DNA from: Micromonospora parathelypteridis
Lineage (GTDB): Bacteria > Actinomycetota > Actinomycetes > Mycobacteriales > Micromonosporaceae
Direction: 5' to 3'
DNA length: 64,000 nucleotides
Assembly (NCBI RefSeq): GCF_014201145.1
Contig: NZ_JACHDP010000001.1
Location: forward strand, 4,154,001 to 4,218,000
Below, piece by piece: positions 16,992 through 24,563 of this stretch (its first letter is position 1; every line of letters starts with the position of its first letter). The translations under genes were made by a program, and so were the position numbers. The notes beneath the pieces are model-generated. The model saw nothing but the letters and a program-made list of their open reading frames with translations, was not told the origin of the DNA and did no database searches.

Positions 16992-18052
16992 CCTGGACTC
17001 CCCGACGCCGGGTGCTGCTCGTGGGCCTGCTGGCACTGCTGGCCGGGCCGCTGTTGCCGGCGGTCGGCAAGTGGTTGTCGGGGGTGACCTGGACGTGGGG
17101 GCAGCAGTTCTGTGACGTGCCCGTGCCCGGGTTGTACACGGTCTGCGGGAACGTGCGTCCCGGGGCGTTCGTGCTGCCGCTGGCGGCCGTTGTGGCCGTG
17201 ACCCTGGCAGCCCTGGTGGCGCTCTGGTTCGGTGCGGTGTGGTGCCTGCGCCCGGTCCGTGACCTGGCCGGGCCGATCGGGCACCTCGGCCCGCAGAACC
17301 TGGGTCACCGGATCCGACCACGGGGGCGCGACGAACTGGCCCGGCTGTCCCGGGCGATCGACGAGATGATGGAACGCGTTTCCGCGGGGTACGAGGGGCA
17401 GCGGCGGTTCGCGGCGAACGCCTCGCACGAGCTGCGTACTCCGCTGGCCGTGCAGCGGACGCTCATCGAGGTCGGCATGGCCAGGGCGCTTTCCGGCGAG
17501 CAGTTGGAGCTGTTGACCAGCCAACTGCTGGAGACCAACGAGCGCAACGAGCGGCTGATCGAGGGGCTGCTCGCGCTCAGCGAGAGCGATCAGGGCCTGC
17601 GCTCGCGAATACCGCAGCGGCTCGACACGATCGTCGAGGCGGTGCTCGCCGGGTACCAGGACCGCGCGCGGGAGGCCGGGGTCACCATCGACACCCATCT
17701 CGTACCCCGGGTCGTCGTCGGCGAGCGGCTGCTGCTGGAGCGCCTGGTCAGCAATCTGGTGGAGAACGGGATCAAGTACAACCGGCGGGGCGGCTCGCTG
17801 ACCGTCGCGGTGAGCGGCGCGCCCGCGCTGTCCGTGGTCAACACCGGCCAACCGGTGCCGGCGGAGGCGGTGGCCGGTCTCTTCGAGCCGTTCCGTCGGC
17901 TCGCCCGCGACCGCACCTCACACGGCGGAGGCGCCGGTCTGGGACTGGCCATCGCCCGTTCGATCACCCAGGCGCACGACGGCATCATCGCCGCCCGACC
18001 CGCCGAGCACGGCGGCCTGCGGGTCGACGTCCAACTGCCCAACACGATCTAA
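16988..18052 (+). CDS. Sensor histidine kinase of the van-like cluster
   Basis: This 354-residue kinase has two membrane helices (about residues 8-28 and 60-86) enclosing a short external loop with two Cys residues (C42 and C53) that could form a disulfide. A HAMP-like linker (LGHRIRPRGRDELARLSRAIDEMMERV) leads to the phospho-acceptor H147 in ANASHELRTPLAVQ. The ATPase domain shows the N box LVSNLVENGIKYN and the G box GAGLGLAIARS. It overlaps the response regulator gene (GTGA) and is followed after 80 nt by the acyltransferase. The short sensor loop and the downstream gene content are consistent with a VanS-like sensor of a wall-targeting signal, but the ligand is unknown. Confidence 0.88.
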   Translation: MTWTPRRRVLLVGLLALLAGPLLPAVGKWLSGVTWTWGQQFCDVPVPGLYTVCGNVRPGAFVLPLAAVVAVTLAALVALWFGAVWCLRPVRDLAGPIGHLGPQNLGHRIRPRGRDELARLSRAIDEMMERVSAGYEGQRRFAANASHELRTPLAVQRTLIEVGMARALSGEQLELLTSQLLETNERNERLIEGLLALSESDQGLRSRIPQRLDTIVEAVLAGYQDRAREAGVTIDTHLVPRVVVGERLLLERLVSNLVENGIKYNRRGGSLTVAVSGAPALSVVNTGQPVPAEAVAGLFEPFRRLARDRTSHGGGAGLGLAIARSITQAHDGIIAARPAEHGGLRVDVQLPNTI

Positions 18053-18072
18053 CACACCCACCGGCATCACCC

Positions 18073-18096
18073 GGGGTCCGTGTACCGCTGGACCCC
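18073..18096 (+). promoter_or_regulatory. Hairpin in the kinase-acyltransferase gap
   Basis: GGGGTCC (18073-18079) pairs with GGACCCC (18090-18096) around a 10-nt loop, between the kinase stop and the GAGAGGAGAG ribosome binding site of the next gene. It could attenuate or partly terminate transcription so that regulators and enzymes are expressed at different levels. Function is inferred. Confidence 0.35.
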
Positions 18097-18132
18097 ACCT
18101 GCGGTGTGCCCGAAAACAGAGAGGAGAGACCC

Positions 18133-19200
18133 GTGACGACCGGAACAACCGTGCCAATCGCGCCTGTCACCAGCCCGCACTCGGCGCGCGTGGTGTGGGC
18201 CGACGTCGCCAAGGGCGGATGTCTCATCCTCGTGGTGCTCTGGCACGTCGTGGTGAAGCACTACCTGCGGATCGACTGGCGGGTCGGGTTGCCGGTGCCG
18301 GGCGCCTGGGGGCTGCTCGGGGAGCAGTTGTTGCCGCTGCGGATGCCGCTGTTCTTCACGATCTCCGGGATCTTCGCCGCGAACGCCGTCCACCGGCCGT
18401 GGCGCTTGGTGCGCCGCTCCCGGGTCAGTCGGTTGTTCTACCTCTACGCGACCTGGCTGCTGATCCACACGGCCGTGCTGGCCCTCGCTCCGGGCTTCCC
18501 CACCGATCGCGCCACCGACCTCGAGGGCCTGCTGGCGCAGCTGACCGTCACCCCGTCCAACCTCTGGTACCTGTACGCGTTGGCCCTCTACTTCGTGCTG
18601 GCCAAGGTGCTGCGCCGGGTTCACCCGGCAGTGCTGATCGCGGCCGCCGGCGTACTGTCGGCGATCGCCGCGGCCGGCCTGCTGGACACTCCCGGCAACC
18701 GCGGTGGGGTCTACCAGAACCTGGTGTTCTTCCTTGCCGGCCTGCACCTGCGGCCGTACGTCCAACGGTGGGCCGGCACCGCGAGCCGCCGACGGCTGGT
18801 GTGGACCCTCGCCCTGTACGCCGTGGCGCTCGGCGCCGTGGCGGCGGGTGCCGGGCGGTGGCTCGGTGTCGGCCTGCTGGTGTCCCTCGCCGCGGTGGCG
18901 TTCGGCGTCACCGCTGCTGCCCAGGTGGCCGACCGGCCCCGGATCGGCGGCGCCCTGGCTGCCCTGGGCCGCCGGACGCTCCCGGTCTACGTCATCCACA
19001 TGCCGGTCCTCGCGCTGCTGCACCGGCTGCTCGCCGGTCCGGTCGCCGACCTGGCCGGACCCGGCCGGGCGCTGCTGGTGGTGGGCTACCCCGTCCTGCT
19101 CACCGCAGCGGTGCTGGCGCTCAGCCTGGCGCTGCACCGCGGACTGCTGGCGGCCCGCGCGAGCTGGCTGTTCGACCTACCCGCGCCGCACCGGCGCTGA
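18133..19200 (+). CDS. Membrane acyltransferase-3 family protein, VanT membrane-domain-like
   Basis: This 355-residue integral membrane protein has the acyltransferase-3 (OafA/VanT-N-terminal) pattern: an early DVAKGGCLILVVLWHVVVKHYL with the conserved His in the first helix, PLFFTISGIFA around residue 75, RRSRVSRLFYLYATWLL, and about ten hydrophobic helices in all. In VanC-type vancomycin resistance the same fold is the N-terminal domain of serine racemase VanT, thought to help L-serine uptake; in the vanL cluster it is a separate gene. Here it directly precedes a PLP enzyme able in principle to make D-serine. The GTG at 18133 is preceded by GAGGAGAG. An O-acetyltransferase acting on wall or secondary metabolites is the main alternative. 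Confidence 0.85.
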   Translation: MTTGTTVPIAPVTSPHSARVVWADVAKGGCLILVVLWHVVVKHYLRIDWRVGLPVPGAWGLLGEQLLPLRMPLFFTISGIFAANAVHRPWRLVRRSRVSRLFYLYATWLLIHTAVLALAPGFPTDRATDLEGLLAQLTVTPSNLWYLYALALYFVLAKVLRRVHPAVLIAAAGVLSAIAAAGLLDTPGNRGGVYQNLVFFLAGLHLRPYVQRWAGTASRRRLVWTLALYAVALGAVAAGAGRWLGVGLLVSLAAVAFGVTAAAQVADRPRIGGALAALGRRTLPVYVIHMPVLALLHRLLAGPVADLAGPGRALLVVGYPVLLTAAVLALSLALHRGLLAARASWLFDLPAPHRR

Positions 19201-19226
19201 CCGCACCCGCACACGAAGGAGAAACG

Positions 19227-20240
19227 ATGTCACGCACCGTTGGCCAGGTCCGGGCCGATGTCGAGGAGGCCTCCCGCTGGCTTGCCGGCCGCGTGGTCCG
19301 CACCCCCGTGCTGCGGTCCCCGGTGATCGATGGTCTGGCCGGAGCGCGAGTGCTGTTCAAGGCGGAGAACCTCCAAAACGGCGGTTCGTACAAGATGCGT
19401 GGCGCGCTGCGGGCTGTTGGCCGGCTCGCCACGGCCGGCCACACCGGCGTGATTGCGCAGAGCACCGGCAACCATGCGGTGGCGGTGGCGTTGGCGGCCC
19501 GCCAGCACGGGCTCGCGGCGATCGTGGTGCTGCCGGTCGACGCGGCACCGACGAAGGTCGACCGGGCCCGCGCGGCGGGGGCGCGGGTGGTGTTCGCCGG
19601 CACCGCTGTCGAGGAGCGGGTGGCGGTGGCGAACGGGCTCAGCGACGAGAGCGGTCATCCCGTCGTCGACGCGTACGACCACCCGGACGTCATCGCCGGG
19701 CAGGGGACGGCCAGCCTTGAGCTGATCGAGGAGGCCGAGCGCTTGGGCACACCGCTGGACGTGCTGGTCGTACCGGTCGGTGGTGGTGGCGGGGTGGCCG
19801 GCGCCTGCCTGGCCGCCGCCGGCACCGGCATCGAGGTGTACGGCGTGGAGCCCTCGGGTTGCGACTCACTCGCCCGCAGCCTGGCGGCCGGTGAGCGCGT
19901 CCCGGTCACGCCGGCGCCCACGATCGCCGACGGGCTGCGGCCGTCCTGCGTGGGTGAGCTGCCGTTCGCCATCGTGCGCGACGCGCTGCGCGGGGTCGTC
20001 CGGGTCGACGACGACGAGATCGGGGCGGCGTTCCGGCTGATCCTGATGGAGCTGAAGGTGCTTGCCGAGCCGTCCGGGGCGGCTGGTCTGGCCGGCGCGC
20101 TCCGGCTCGCGCCCGAGGCTGGTCGGCAGCGGACGGTCGGCGTGGTGCTGACCGGTGGAAACGTGGAGGCGGCGCTGGTGGCCCGGTTGATGGTCCAACG
20201 GCCCGCCGAGGTGACGACTGTGGAAGGGGTGGCGGCGTGA
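19227..20240 (+). CDS. PLP-dependent serine racemase / threonine-serine dehydratase (fold type II)
   Basis: This 337-residue enzyme belongs to the serine racemase/threonine dehydratase group. K56 in GGSYKMRG is the Schiff-base lysine, S79-T80-G81-N82-H83 holds the substrate carboxylate, the glycine loop is G185-G189 in PVGGGGGVAG, and LTGGN at 308-312 contacts the PLP nitrogen. There is no C-terminal ACT regulatory domain, which argues against biosynthetic IlvA. The residue before Gly-Asn is Thr, where mammalian serine racemase has the re-face catalytic Ser84 and IlvA has Ala, so a hydroxyl is kept. The gene has an AAGGAG and overlaps the downstream ligase gene (GTGA), tying it to D-amino-acid ligation. 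D-serine supply is inference; simple L-Ser/L-Thr deamination is the alternative. Confidence 0.8.
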   Translation: MSRTVGQVRADVEEASRWLAGRVVRTPVLRSPVIDGLAGARVLFKAENLQNGGSYKMRGALRAVGRLATAGHTGVIAQSTGNHAVAVALAARQHGLAAIVVLPVDAAPTKVDRARAAGARVVFAGTAVEERVAVANGLSDESGHPVVDAYDHPDVIAGQGTASLELIEEAERLGTPLDVLVVPVGGGGGVAGACLAAAGTGIEVYGVEPSGCDSLARSLAAGERVPVTPAPTIADGLRPSCVGELPFAIVRDALRGVVRVDDDEIGAAFRLILMELKVLAEPSGAAGLAGALRLAPEAGRQRTVGVVLTGGNVEAALVARLMVQRPAEVTTVEGVAA

Positions 20241-21367
20241 GCGCGCCAACTCGGATCGGGGTTCTGTTCGGTGGACCGTCGGCGGAGCACGAGGTGTCCT
20301 GCTCGTCGGCGCTCGGGGTGGTCCGGGCACTCGCCGGCGGCGGCTACCGTACGGTCGCCATCGGCGTCACCCGCAGCGGCGGGTTCCGGCTGATGCCCGA
20401 CGCGCTGCTGGCCGAGTTGCGCGACCGGCCGGCCGGCGAGCGGGCCATCGACGACCGCCTGCTGGTGACCGGGCCGGCCGTCGAGCTGCGGGCCGGTCCG
20501 CGTCCGGGCGTCGTGCAGGTGGCCGCCGGTAACGCCCCTGGCGCGGTGCACGCCGAGCTGGACGTGGTCTTCCCGGTGCTGCACGGCCCGTTCGGCGAGG
20601 ACGGTGTGGTGCAGGGGCTGTTGGAGTCCCTGAACGTGCCGTACGTCGGGTGCGGCATCCTCGCCTCCGCAGTGGGCATGAACAAGGTGGCGATGAAGCG
20701 GGCGCTGCGCGCGGAGGGCATCCCGGTCACCCCGTACGTCGCGTTCGACGCGCACACCTACCGGTCGGCGGACGACCCGGAGAAGCTGGTCCTCGGGCTG
20801 CGCCGGCCGCTCTTCGTCAAGCCGGCCAGCATGGGTTCCTCGATCGGCATTTCCCGGGTCGGTGAGGGCGACGACCTGGGCGCCGCCGTGGAGGAGGCGC
20901 TTCGCCACGACCAGCACGTCGTGGTCGAGCAGGGCGTCACCGGCCGGGAGTTGGAGTGCGCGGTGCTCGGTGGCTGGCGCCCCGAGGCGTCGGCGGTGGG
21001 CGAGGTGCGGGTCGCCGGCGGCTGGTTCGACTACCAGCAGAAGTACTTCGGCGACGCCGACCCGATGATCGTTCCCGCCGTCCTGCCGGACGAGGTGACC
21101 GCGCGGATCCGCGACCTGTCGCTGCGCGCGTTCGCCGCGATCGGCGGTTGGGGTCTGGCCCGGGTCGACTTCTTCTACGACGAGACGACCGGCGAGGTGT
21201 ACGTCAATGAGCTGAACACCATGCCCGGCTTCACCGCGCACTCGATGTACCCGAAGGTGTGGGCGGCTGTCGGTGTCAGCTATCGCGAGGTGGTGGACCG
21301 ACTCGTCGCGTTGGCCCGTACCCGGTATGCGGAACGGCCCGCGACCACCGTGGGGGCCGTCCGATGA
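20237..21367 (+). CDS. D-alanine--D-alanine ligase family protein (second Ddl / Van ligase)
   Basis: This 376-residue ATP-grasp enzyme joins D-Ala to D-Ala or to another D-residue for peptidoglycan precursors. Features are GVLFGGPSAEHEVS at 8-21, the PVLHGPFGEDG loop at 113-123, K195 and SMGSSIG at 198-204, and Mg ligands D311, E325 and N327. The omega-loop reads WFDYQQKY (K269-Y270), the Tyr pattern of D-Ala-D-Ala ligases; D-Ser and D-Lac ligases usually replace this Tyr. The region NTMPGFTAHSMYP has Met where VanA and VanC carry Arg. So motif evidence favours D-Ala as second substrate, in spite of the VanX next door. It overlaps both neighbours (GTGA before, ATGA after), so all three enzymes are made together. 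Confidence 0.92.
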   Translation: MSAPTRIGVLFGGPSAEHEVSCSSALGVVRALAGGGYRTVAIGVTRSGGFRLMPDALLAELRDRPAGERAIDDRLLVTGPAVELRAGPRPGVVQVAAGNAPGAVHAELDVVFPVLHGPFGEDGVVQGLLESLNVPYVGCGILASAVGMNKVAMKRALRAEGIPVTPYVAFDAHTYRSADDPEKLVLGLRRPLFVKPASMGSSIGISRVGEGDDLGAAVEEALRHDQHVVVEQGVTGRELECAVLGGWRPEASAVGEVRVAGGWFDYQQKYFGDADPMIVPAVLPDEVTARIRDLSLRAFAAIGGWGLARVDFFYDETTGEVYVNELNTMPGFTAHSMYPKVWAAVGVSYREVVDRLVALARTRYAERPATTVGAVR

Positions 21368-22041
21368 TCCTGCTCTCGGACCCTCGGGTGGCGGCCGTGC
21401 CCAGCGCCGACGACGGCGAGGGGTTGCTGGACCTGCGCGAGCTGCCGGAGCTGCGGCTCGACGGCCGCGCGGCCGACCCCGTCGGGGCGTACGCGCGGCT
21501 GCGCGCCGGAGTCGTCGACCGCCTGCTGGCCGCGCAGCGTGCCCTGCCCAACGGGATGCGCCTGCTGGTCGTCGAGGGATACCGGCCGTACCAGGCGCAG
21601 TTGGCCATCTTCACCGGCTACCGGGACGAGCTGCGCCGACGGCACCCGGACTGGTCCCCGGAGCGACTGCACCGGGAGACCACCAAGTTCGTCTCGCCGG
21701 TCGAGGTGGCCCCGCACAGCACGGGCGGGGCAGTGGATCTGACGCTGTGCACCGACGACGGTGTGGAACTGGATCTGGGCACGGCCATCGACGCCACCCC
21801 GGAGGACAGCGACGACGCCTGCTTCACCGACGCACCCACGATCGGCGCCACCGCCCGCCGGCACCGGCAGATCATGGTGGACGCTCTCGGCGGAGCCGGG
21901 ATGGTGAACTACCCGACCGAGTGGTGGCACTGGTCGTACGGCGACCGTTACTGGGCGCTGATGACCGGGGCGCCGCACACCCGGTACGGGCCGGTGGACC
22001 TGGCCGCCGCGCGATCGATACCCGTGCCGGCTGAACGGTAG
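21364..22041 (+). CDS. vanX: D-Ala-D-Ala dipeptidase, VanX type
   Basis: This 225-residue zinc enzyme of peptidase family M15D hydrolyses free D-Ala-D-Ala. All catalytic residues known from VanX are present at matching spacing: R74 in EGYRP, zinc ligands H118 and D125 in APHSTGGAVDL, catalytic base E186 and zinc ligand H189 in EWWHW. There is no signal peptide, so it acts in the cytoplasm. In resistance clusters VanX removes D-Ala-D-Ala so that the altered dipeptide dominates the wall precursor; VanX proteins also occur as D-Ala recycling enzymes. The ATG overlaps the ligase stop (ATGA), indicating coupled translation. No vanH-type D-lactate dehydrogenase gene is nearby. Confidence 0.9.
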   Translation: MILLSDPRVAAVPSADDGEGLLDLRELPELRLDGRAADPVGAYARLRAGVVDRLLAAQRALPNGMRLLVVEGYRPYQAQLAIFTGYRDELRRRHPDWSPERLHRETTKFVSPVEVAPHSTGGAVDLTLCTDDGVELDLGTAIDATPEDSDDACFTDAPTIGATARRHRQIMVDALGGAGMVNYPTEWWHWSYGDRYWALMTGAPHTRYGPVDLAAARSIPVPAER

Positions 22042-22099
22042 GCCGCCCCCATCCGTACCAGGGGAGTGAAGGACACCACCGAGGACGGGAGTGACGGCG

Positions 22100-22774
22100 A
22101 TGAGGGTGCAGCGCAGGCACGTGCTGGCGGCGACCGTGGCGGTGCTCGCCGCGGCGGGTGTGGCGGTGGGGACCAGCTTCGGTTTCGCCGGCACCGCCCC
22201 GGCACGGTCGTCCGTCTGCTCCGGCTCGGTCACCTTCTCGGCGGAGGCCGGGGCACCGGCGGCGACCAGCGACCGGTTCCCGGTGGGTACGCGGCTGCGG
22301 GTCACGAACCTGGACAACAACCGGGCGGCCACGGTGACGGTGACCGGCCCGTCGGGTAGTTGTGTGCTGCTCAACGCGGCCGCCATGGAGCTGGTCAGGG
22401 AGCCGGGCAAGAACGTGATCCGTCGCAACGTGGTGGAGCGGCTGGATGGTGGGGCGCCGTCGGCCGGGCAGCCGACCGCCGGCACGGTCCGCCCCGGTGC
22501 GGCGTCCCCCGGTGCGCCGGGTCCGGCGCCCCGCTCGGCCTGCTCGGGGGCGATCACCTTCTTCGCCGAGGGTGGCGTGCCGGCGGCGACCAGCGGACAG
22601 TTCCCGGTGGGTACGCGCCTGCGGGTCACCAACCTGGACAACAACCGGGCGACCACGGTGACGGTGACCGGCCCGTCCGGCAGTTGCGTGCTGCTCAACT
22701 CCGCCGCGATGGAGCAGATCCGCGAGCCGGGCAAGAACCTGGTCCGCCGCAACACGGTGGAAGTGCTGCGCTGA
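22100..22774 (+). CDS. Secreted protein with two RlpA-like double-psi beta-barrel domains
   Basis: This 224-residue exported protein has an N-terminal hydrophobic signal (RRHVLAATVAVLAAAGVAVG) and two near-identical domains at about 40-115 and 148-223 joined by a Pro/Gly/Ala linker. Each has the barrel core FPVGTRLRVTNLDNNRA, then TVTVTGPSGSCVLLN, and a conserved Cys pair. RlpA-type transglycosylases have an Asp and a YG motif that are absent here, so these domains may bind rather than cut glycan. The repeats are also very alike in DNA, showing a recent tandem duplication. It lies 58 nt after vanX with its own GGGAG, and a strong hairpin follows, so it may be the last gene of the van-like operon. 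Confidence 0.8.
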   Translation: MRVQRRHVLAATVAVLAAAGVAVGTSFGFAGTAPARSSVCSGSVTFSAEAGAPAATSDRFPVGTRLRVTNLDNNRAATVTVTGPSGSCVLLNAAAMELVREPGKNVIRRNVVERLDGGAPSAGQPTAGTVRPGAASPGAPGPAPRSACSGAITFFAEGGVPAATSGQFPVGTRLRVTNLDNNRATTVTVTGPSGSCVLLNSAAMEQIREPGKNLVRRNTVEVLR

Positions 22775-22782
22775 CGTCTGGC

Positions 22783-22807
22783 GGGGCCCCTGTCGAACAG
22801 GGGCCCC
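22783..22807. terminator. Perfect 11-bp bidirectional hairpin
   Basis: GGGGCCCCTGT (22783-22793) pairs perfectly with ACAGGGGCCCC (22797-22807) around a CGA loop. It lies between the convergent double-barrel and deaminase-SUKH genes and probably ends transcription in both directions. Confidence 0.8.
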
Positions 22808-22819
22808 TCACGCTGGGCT

Positions 22820-24061
22820 CTAATCCGCCTGCCAGGTGCCGTCGTCGCGTACCCGGGCGGGAGCGCGGCCGAGCAGCAGCGTGGTCAGCGCGGCGTCGAT
22901 GGTGTCGCCGAGGAACCACTCGCCGGCCTGATCGAGCGCGAACACGCGACCCCGCTCGTCCACCGCCAGGATGCTGTCCTGTTGTTCGGTGCCGATCGGG
23001 AAGAGGCGTACGCCGAGCACCGCCCCGAAGTCCGCGAGCGTGTCGGCGGTGTGCGCGATGGTGTGCGGGCGGATGTCGAATCGGGAGATCCACACCTGCT
23101 CGCCCCGGCCGCGCCGGGCACCGACCAGGCTGGGGAACGCGGTCAGCGCCTCCACCGCGGCGGGAAACACCGTGTGCCGGTGGGCCAGCCCCGGCACCGC
23201 GGTGACGTCCCGCACGGCGGCGGCAGCCATGATCTGATCCCCGATGTGCGGTCGCCAACCAGCCGCGACCAGCGCGTTGGCGACCTCCGGTGGAAAGCGC
23301 CCCGGATCAGGGTCGGGCTCCGCCGGGGCGCGCCAGGTCTCGGTGTAGGCCCGAGCCGACTCCGGCAGGACATTGGCCCGCACCAGGAAGCTGATGCACG
23401 AATCGCAGGGCCGCTCGGCGGGGCCACCAGCCGGATCGCCCGGCTCACGGATCCGGAAGATCTCGAACCGGGCGTCCTCCAGCAGTGCCGCCGCCTCGGC
23501 CCGACCCATCGGCGCGATGCCCTCGGCGGCGCGACGGTGGTCGTACTCATGCAGGACGTCGGAGACCACGATCAGCTCGGCGTGGGCTTCCCCACCCCGA
23601 ACCAGATCGCCAGGGGGCAGCTGGTCCAGGTAGGTGCGGACGAGCGGGTGATGGTTCAGTGGGACACCGGCCTTCGTGCCCTGGGCCGTCCAGATTCGAC
23701 CCTCGATGGTCAGATGCGCGGCGGTGTTCGGAGTGGCGATCCGATGGATTTCCCGGACCAGCAGGCTCGATGGATCGACAGTGCGCGGAGCTGTCGGCCC
23801 GGCGGGCTGGCTGCGCCGGTACATCTCCGCCACCACCGTGCTCGGCACCCGGGGCCAGGTGGTGACCTTGCCGGTCTGCTTGTCGATGACGGTCGTCGGC
23901 AGGTCCCCGGGGACCGTGCGTACGTCGGTGGGCACGACCGACGTGATGACGTAGCCGAGGTCGAACTCGTCGACCATCGCTGTGCATTCGTGGCCGAGGC
24001 GCTGCGAGTCGCGGCGGGCCCAGGTGGCCGCGAGTTGCTCTGCCTGTAGACGGTCGATCAC
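22820..24061 (-). CDS. YrhB-like / YwqJ-like deaminase / SUKH-3 multidomain protein
   Basis: This 413-residue cytoplasmic protein looks like a fusion of three modules known from polymorphic-toxin systems. Residues about 1-85 resemble the YrhB-type immunity-like domain (VIDKQTGKVTTWPRVPSTVV). Residues about 95-235 contain the zinc nucleotide-deaminase signature H160-A-E162 and P218-C-D-S-C222 of the YwqJ-like group. Residues about 255-400 match the SUKH-3 immunity fold (PPEVANALVAAGWRP, ILAVDERGRVFAL, GEWFLGDTIDAAL). It is transcribed divergently from the toxin operon, with 79 nt between start codons. It could be an immunity or repair/effector protein of that locus. The GTG at 24061 lies 6 nt after a TAGTTT -10, so the mRNA appears leaderless. 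Confidence 0.75.
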   Translation of the reverse strand: MIDRLQAEQLAATWARRDSQRLGHECTAMVDEFDLGYVITSVVPTDVRTVPGDLPTTVIDKQTGKVTTWPRVPSTVVAEMYRRSQPAGPTAPRTVDPSSLLVREIHRIATPNTAAHLTIEGRIWTAQGTKAGVPLNHHPLVRTYLDQLPPGDLVRGGEAHAELIVVSDVLHEYDHRRAAEGIAPMGRAEAAALLEDARFEIFRIREPGDPAGGPAERPCDSCISFLVRANVLPESARAYTETWRAPAEPDPDPGRFPPEVANALVAAGWRPHIGDQIMAAAAVRDVTAVPGLAHRHTVFPAAVEALTAFPSLVGARRGRGEQVWISRFDIRPHTIAHTADTLADFGAVLGVRLFPIGTEQQDSILAVDERGRVFALDQAGEWFLGDTIDAALTTLLLGRAPARVRDDGTWQAD

Positions 24062-24073
24062 ACAGTGAAACTA
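24062..24073 (-). promoter_or_regulatory. -10 element for the leaderless deaminase-SUKH gene
   Basis: Reading leftward, TAGTTT (24073-24068) is followed by CACTGT and the GTG ending at 24059. The divergent toxin operon has its own -10-like TATTGT at 24102-24107. Confidence 0.5.
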
Positions 24074-24140
24074 CCGGACCACACGGATCGATGGCGGCCG
24101 GTATTGTTTCGCTCTACCGACGGTGACGGGAGGGGCGGCC

Positions 24141-24563
24141 GTGAGCGAACACGCGGACCGGGGCGCCAATCGCGAGCTACGGGCCCGATTCGACGACGTG
24201 TATGGGCAATACCAGCAGCTCAGGTCCGGTTTGGACACCCTGCAGGCGCGGCTCGCCGAGCTGCGGGTGACCCGACGGTCGGCCGACGGCCAGGTGACCG
24301 CCACGGTGGGCGCCCAGGGCCAGTTGATCGATGTCGAGCTGGCGCCGACCGTCTACCGCGATCGGGACGCCGGGGCGCTCAGCCGAAAGATCACCGAAAC
24401 GATCCGGGCCGCCGCGACCGCCGCCTCCGACGCCACCCGCGACCTGGTCGCCGAGGCCATGCCGGCCGGCTCCGGGTCGGTGGACTTCCTGCGCACCGGT
24501 GATTACGCCGCGCTGCTCGGCCGGGCCGATGCCGTGCTCGGCAGGGGTGAGGGGAAGGCATGA
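24141..24563 (+). CDS. YbaB/EbfC-like protein of the toxin operon
   Basis: This 140-residue protein has the YbaB/EbfC fold pattern: an N-terminal coiled-coil ([29 protein letters not shown]) followed by [20 protein letters not shown] and a C-terminal helix. Actinobacteria often place such proteins just before WXG100-like proteins and large secreted toxins; the role there (chaperone or secretion partner rather than nucleoid binding) is unproven. The GTG at 24141 is preceded by GGGAGGGG. The stop overlaps the next start (ATGA), so it is the first gene of a coupled operon. Confidence 0.8.
   Translation: MSEHADRGANRELRARFDDVYGQYQQLRSGLDTLQARLAELRVTRRSADGQVTATVGAQGQLIDVELAPTVYRDRDAGALSRKITETIRAAATAASDATRDLVAEAMPAGSGSVDFLRTGDYAALLGRADAVLGRGEGKA

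Noticed and set aside
16326..22041. Classical vanHAX glycopeptide-resistance operon
   Set aside because: There is no vanH D-lactate dehydrogenase and the ligase lacks the D-Lac type residues, so I describe it as van-like only.
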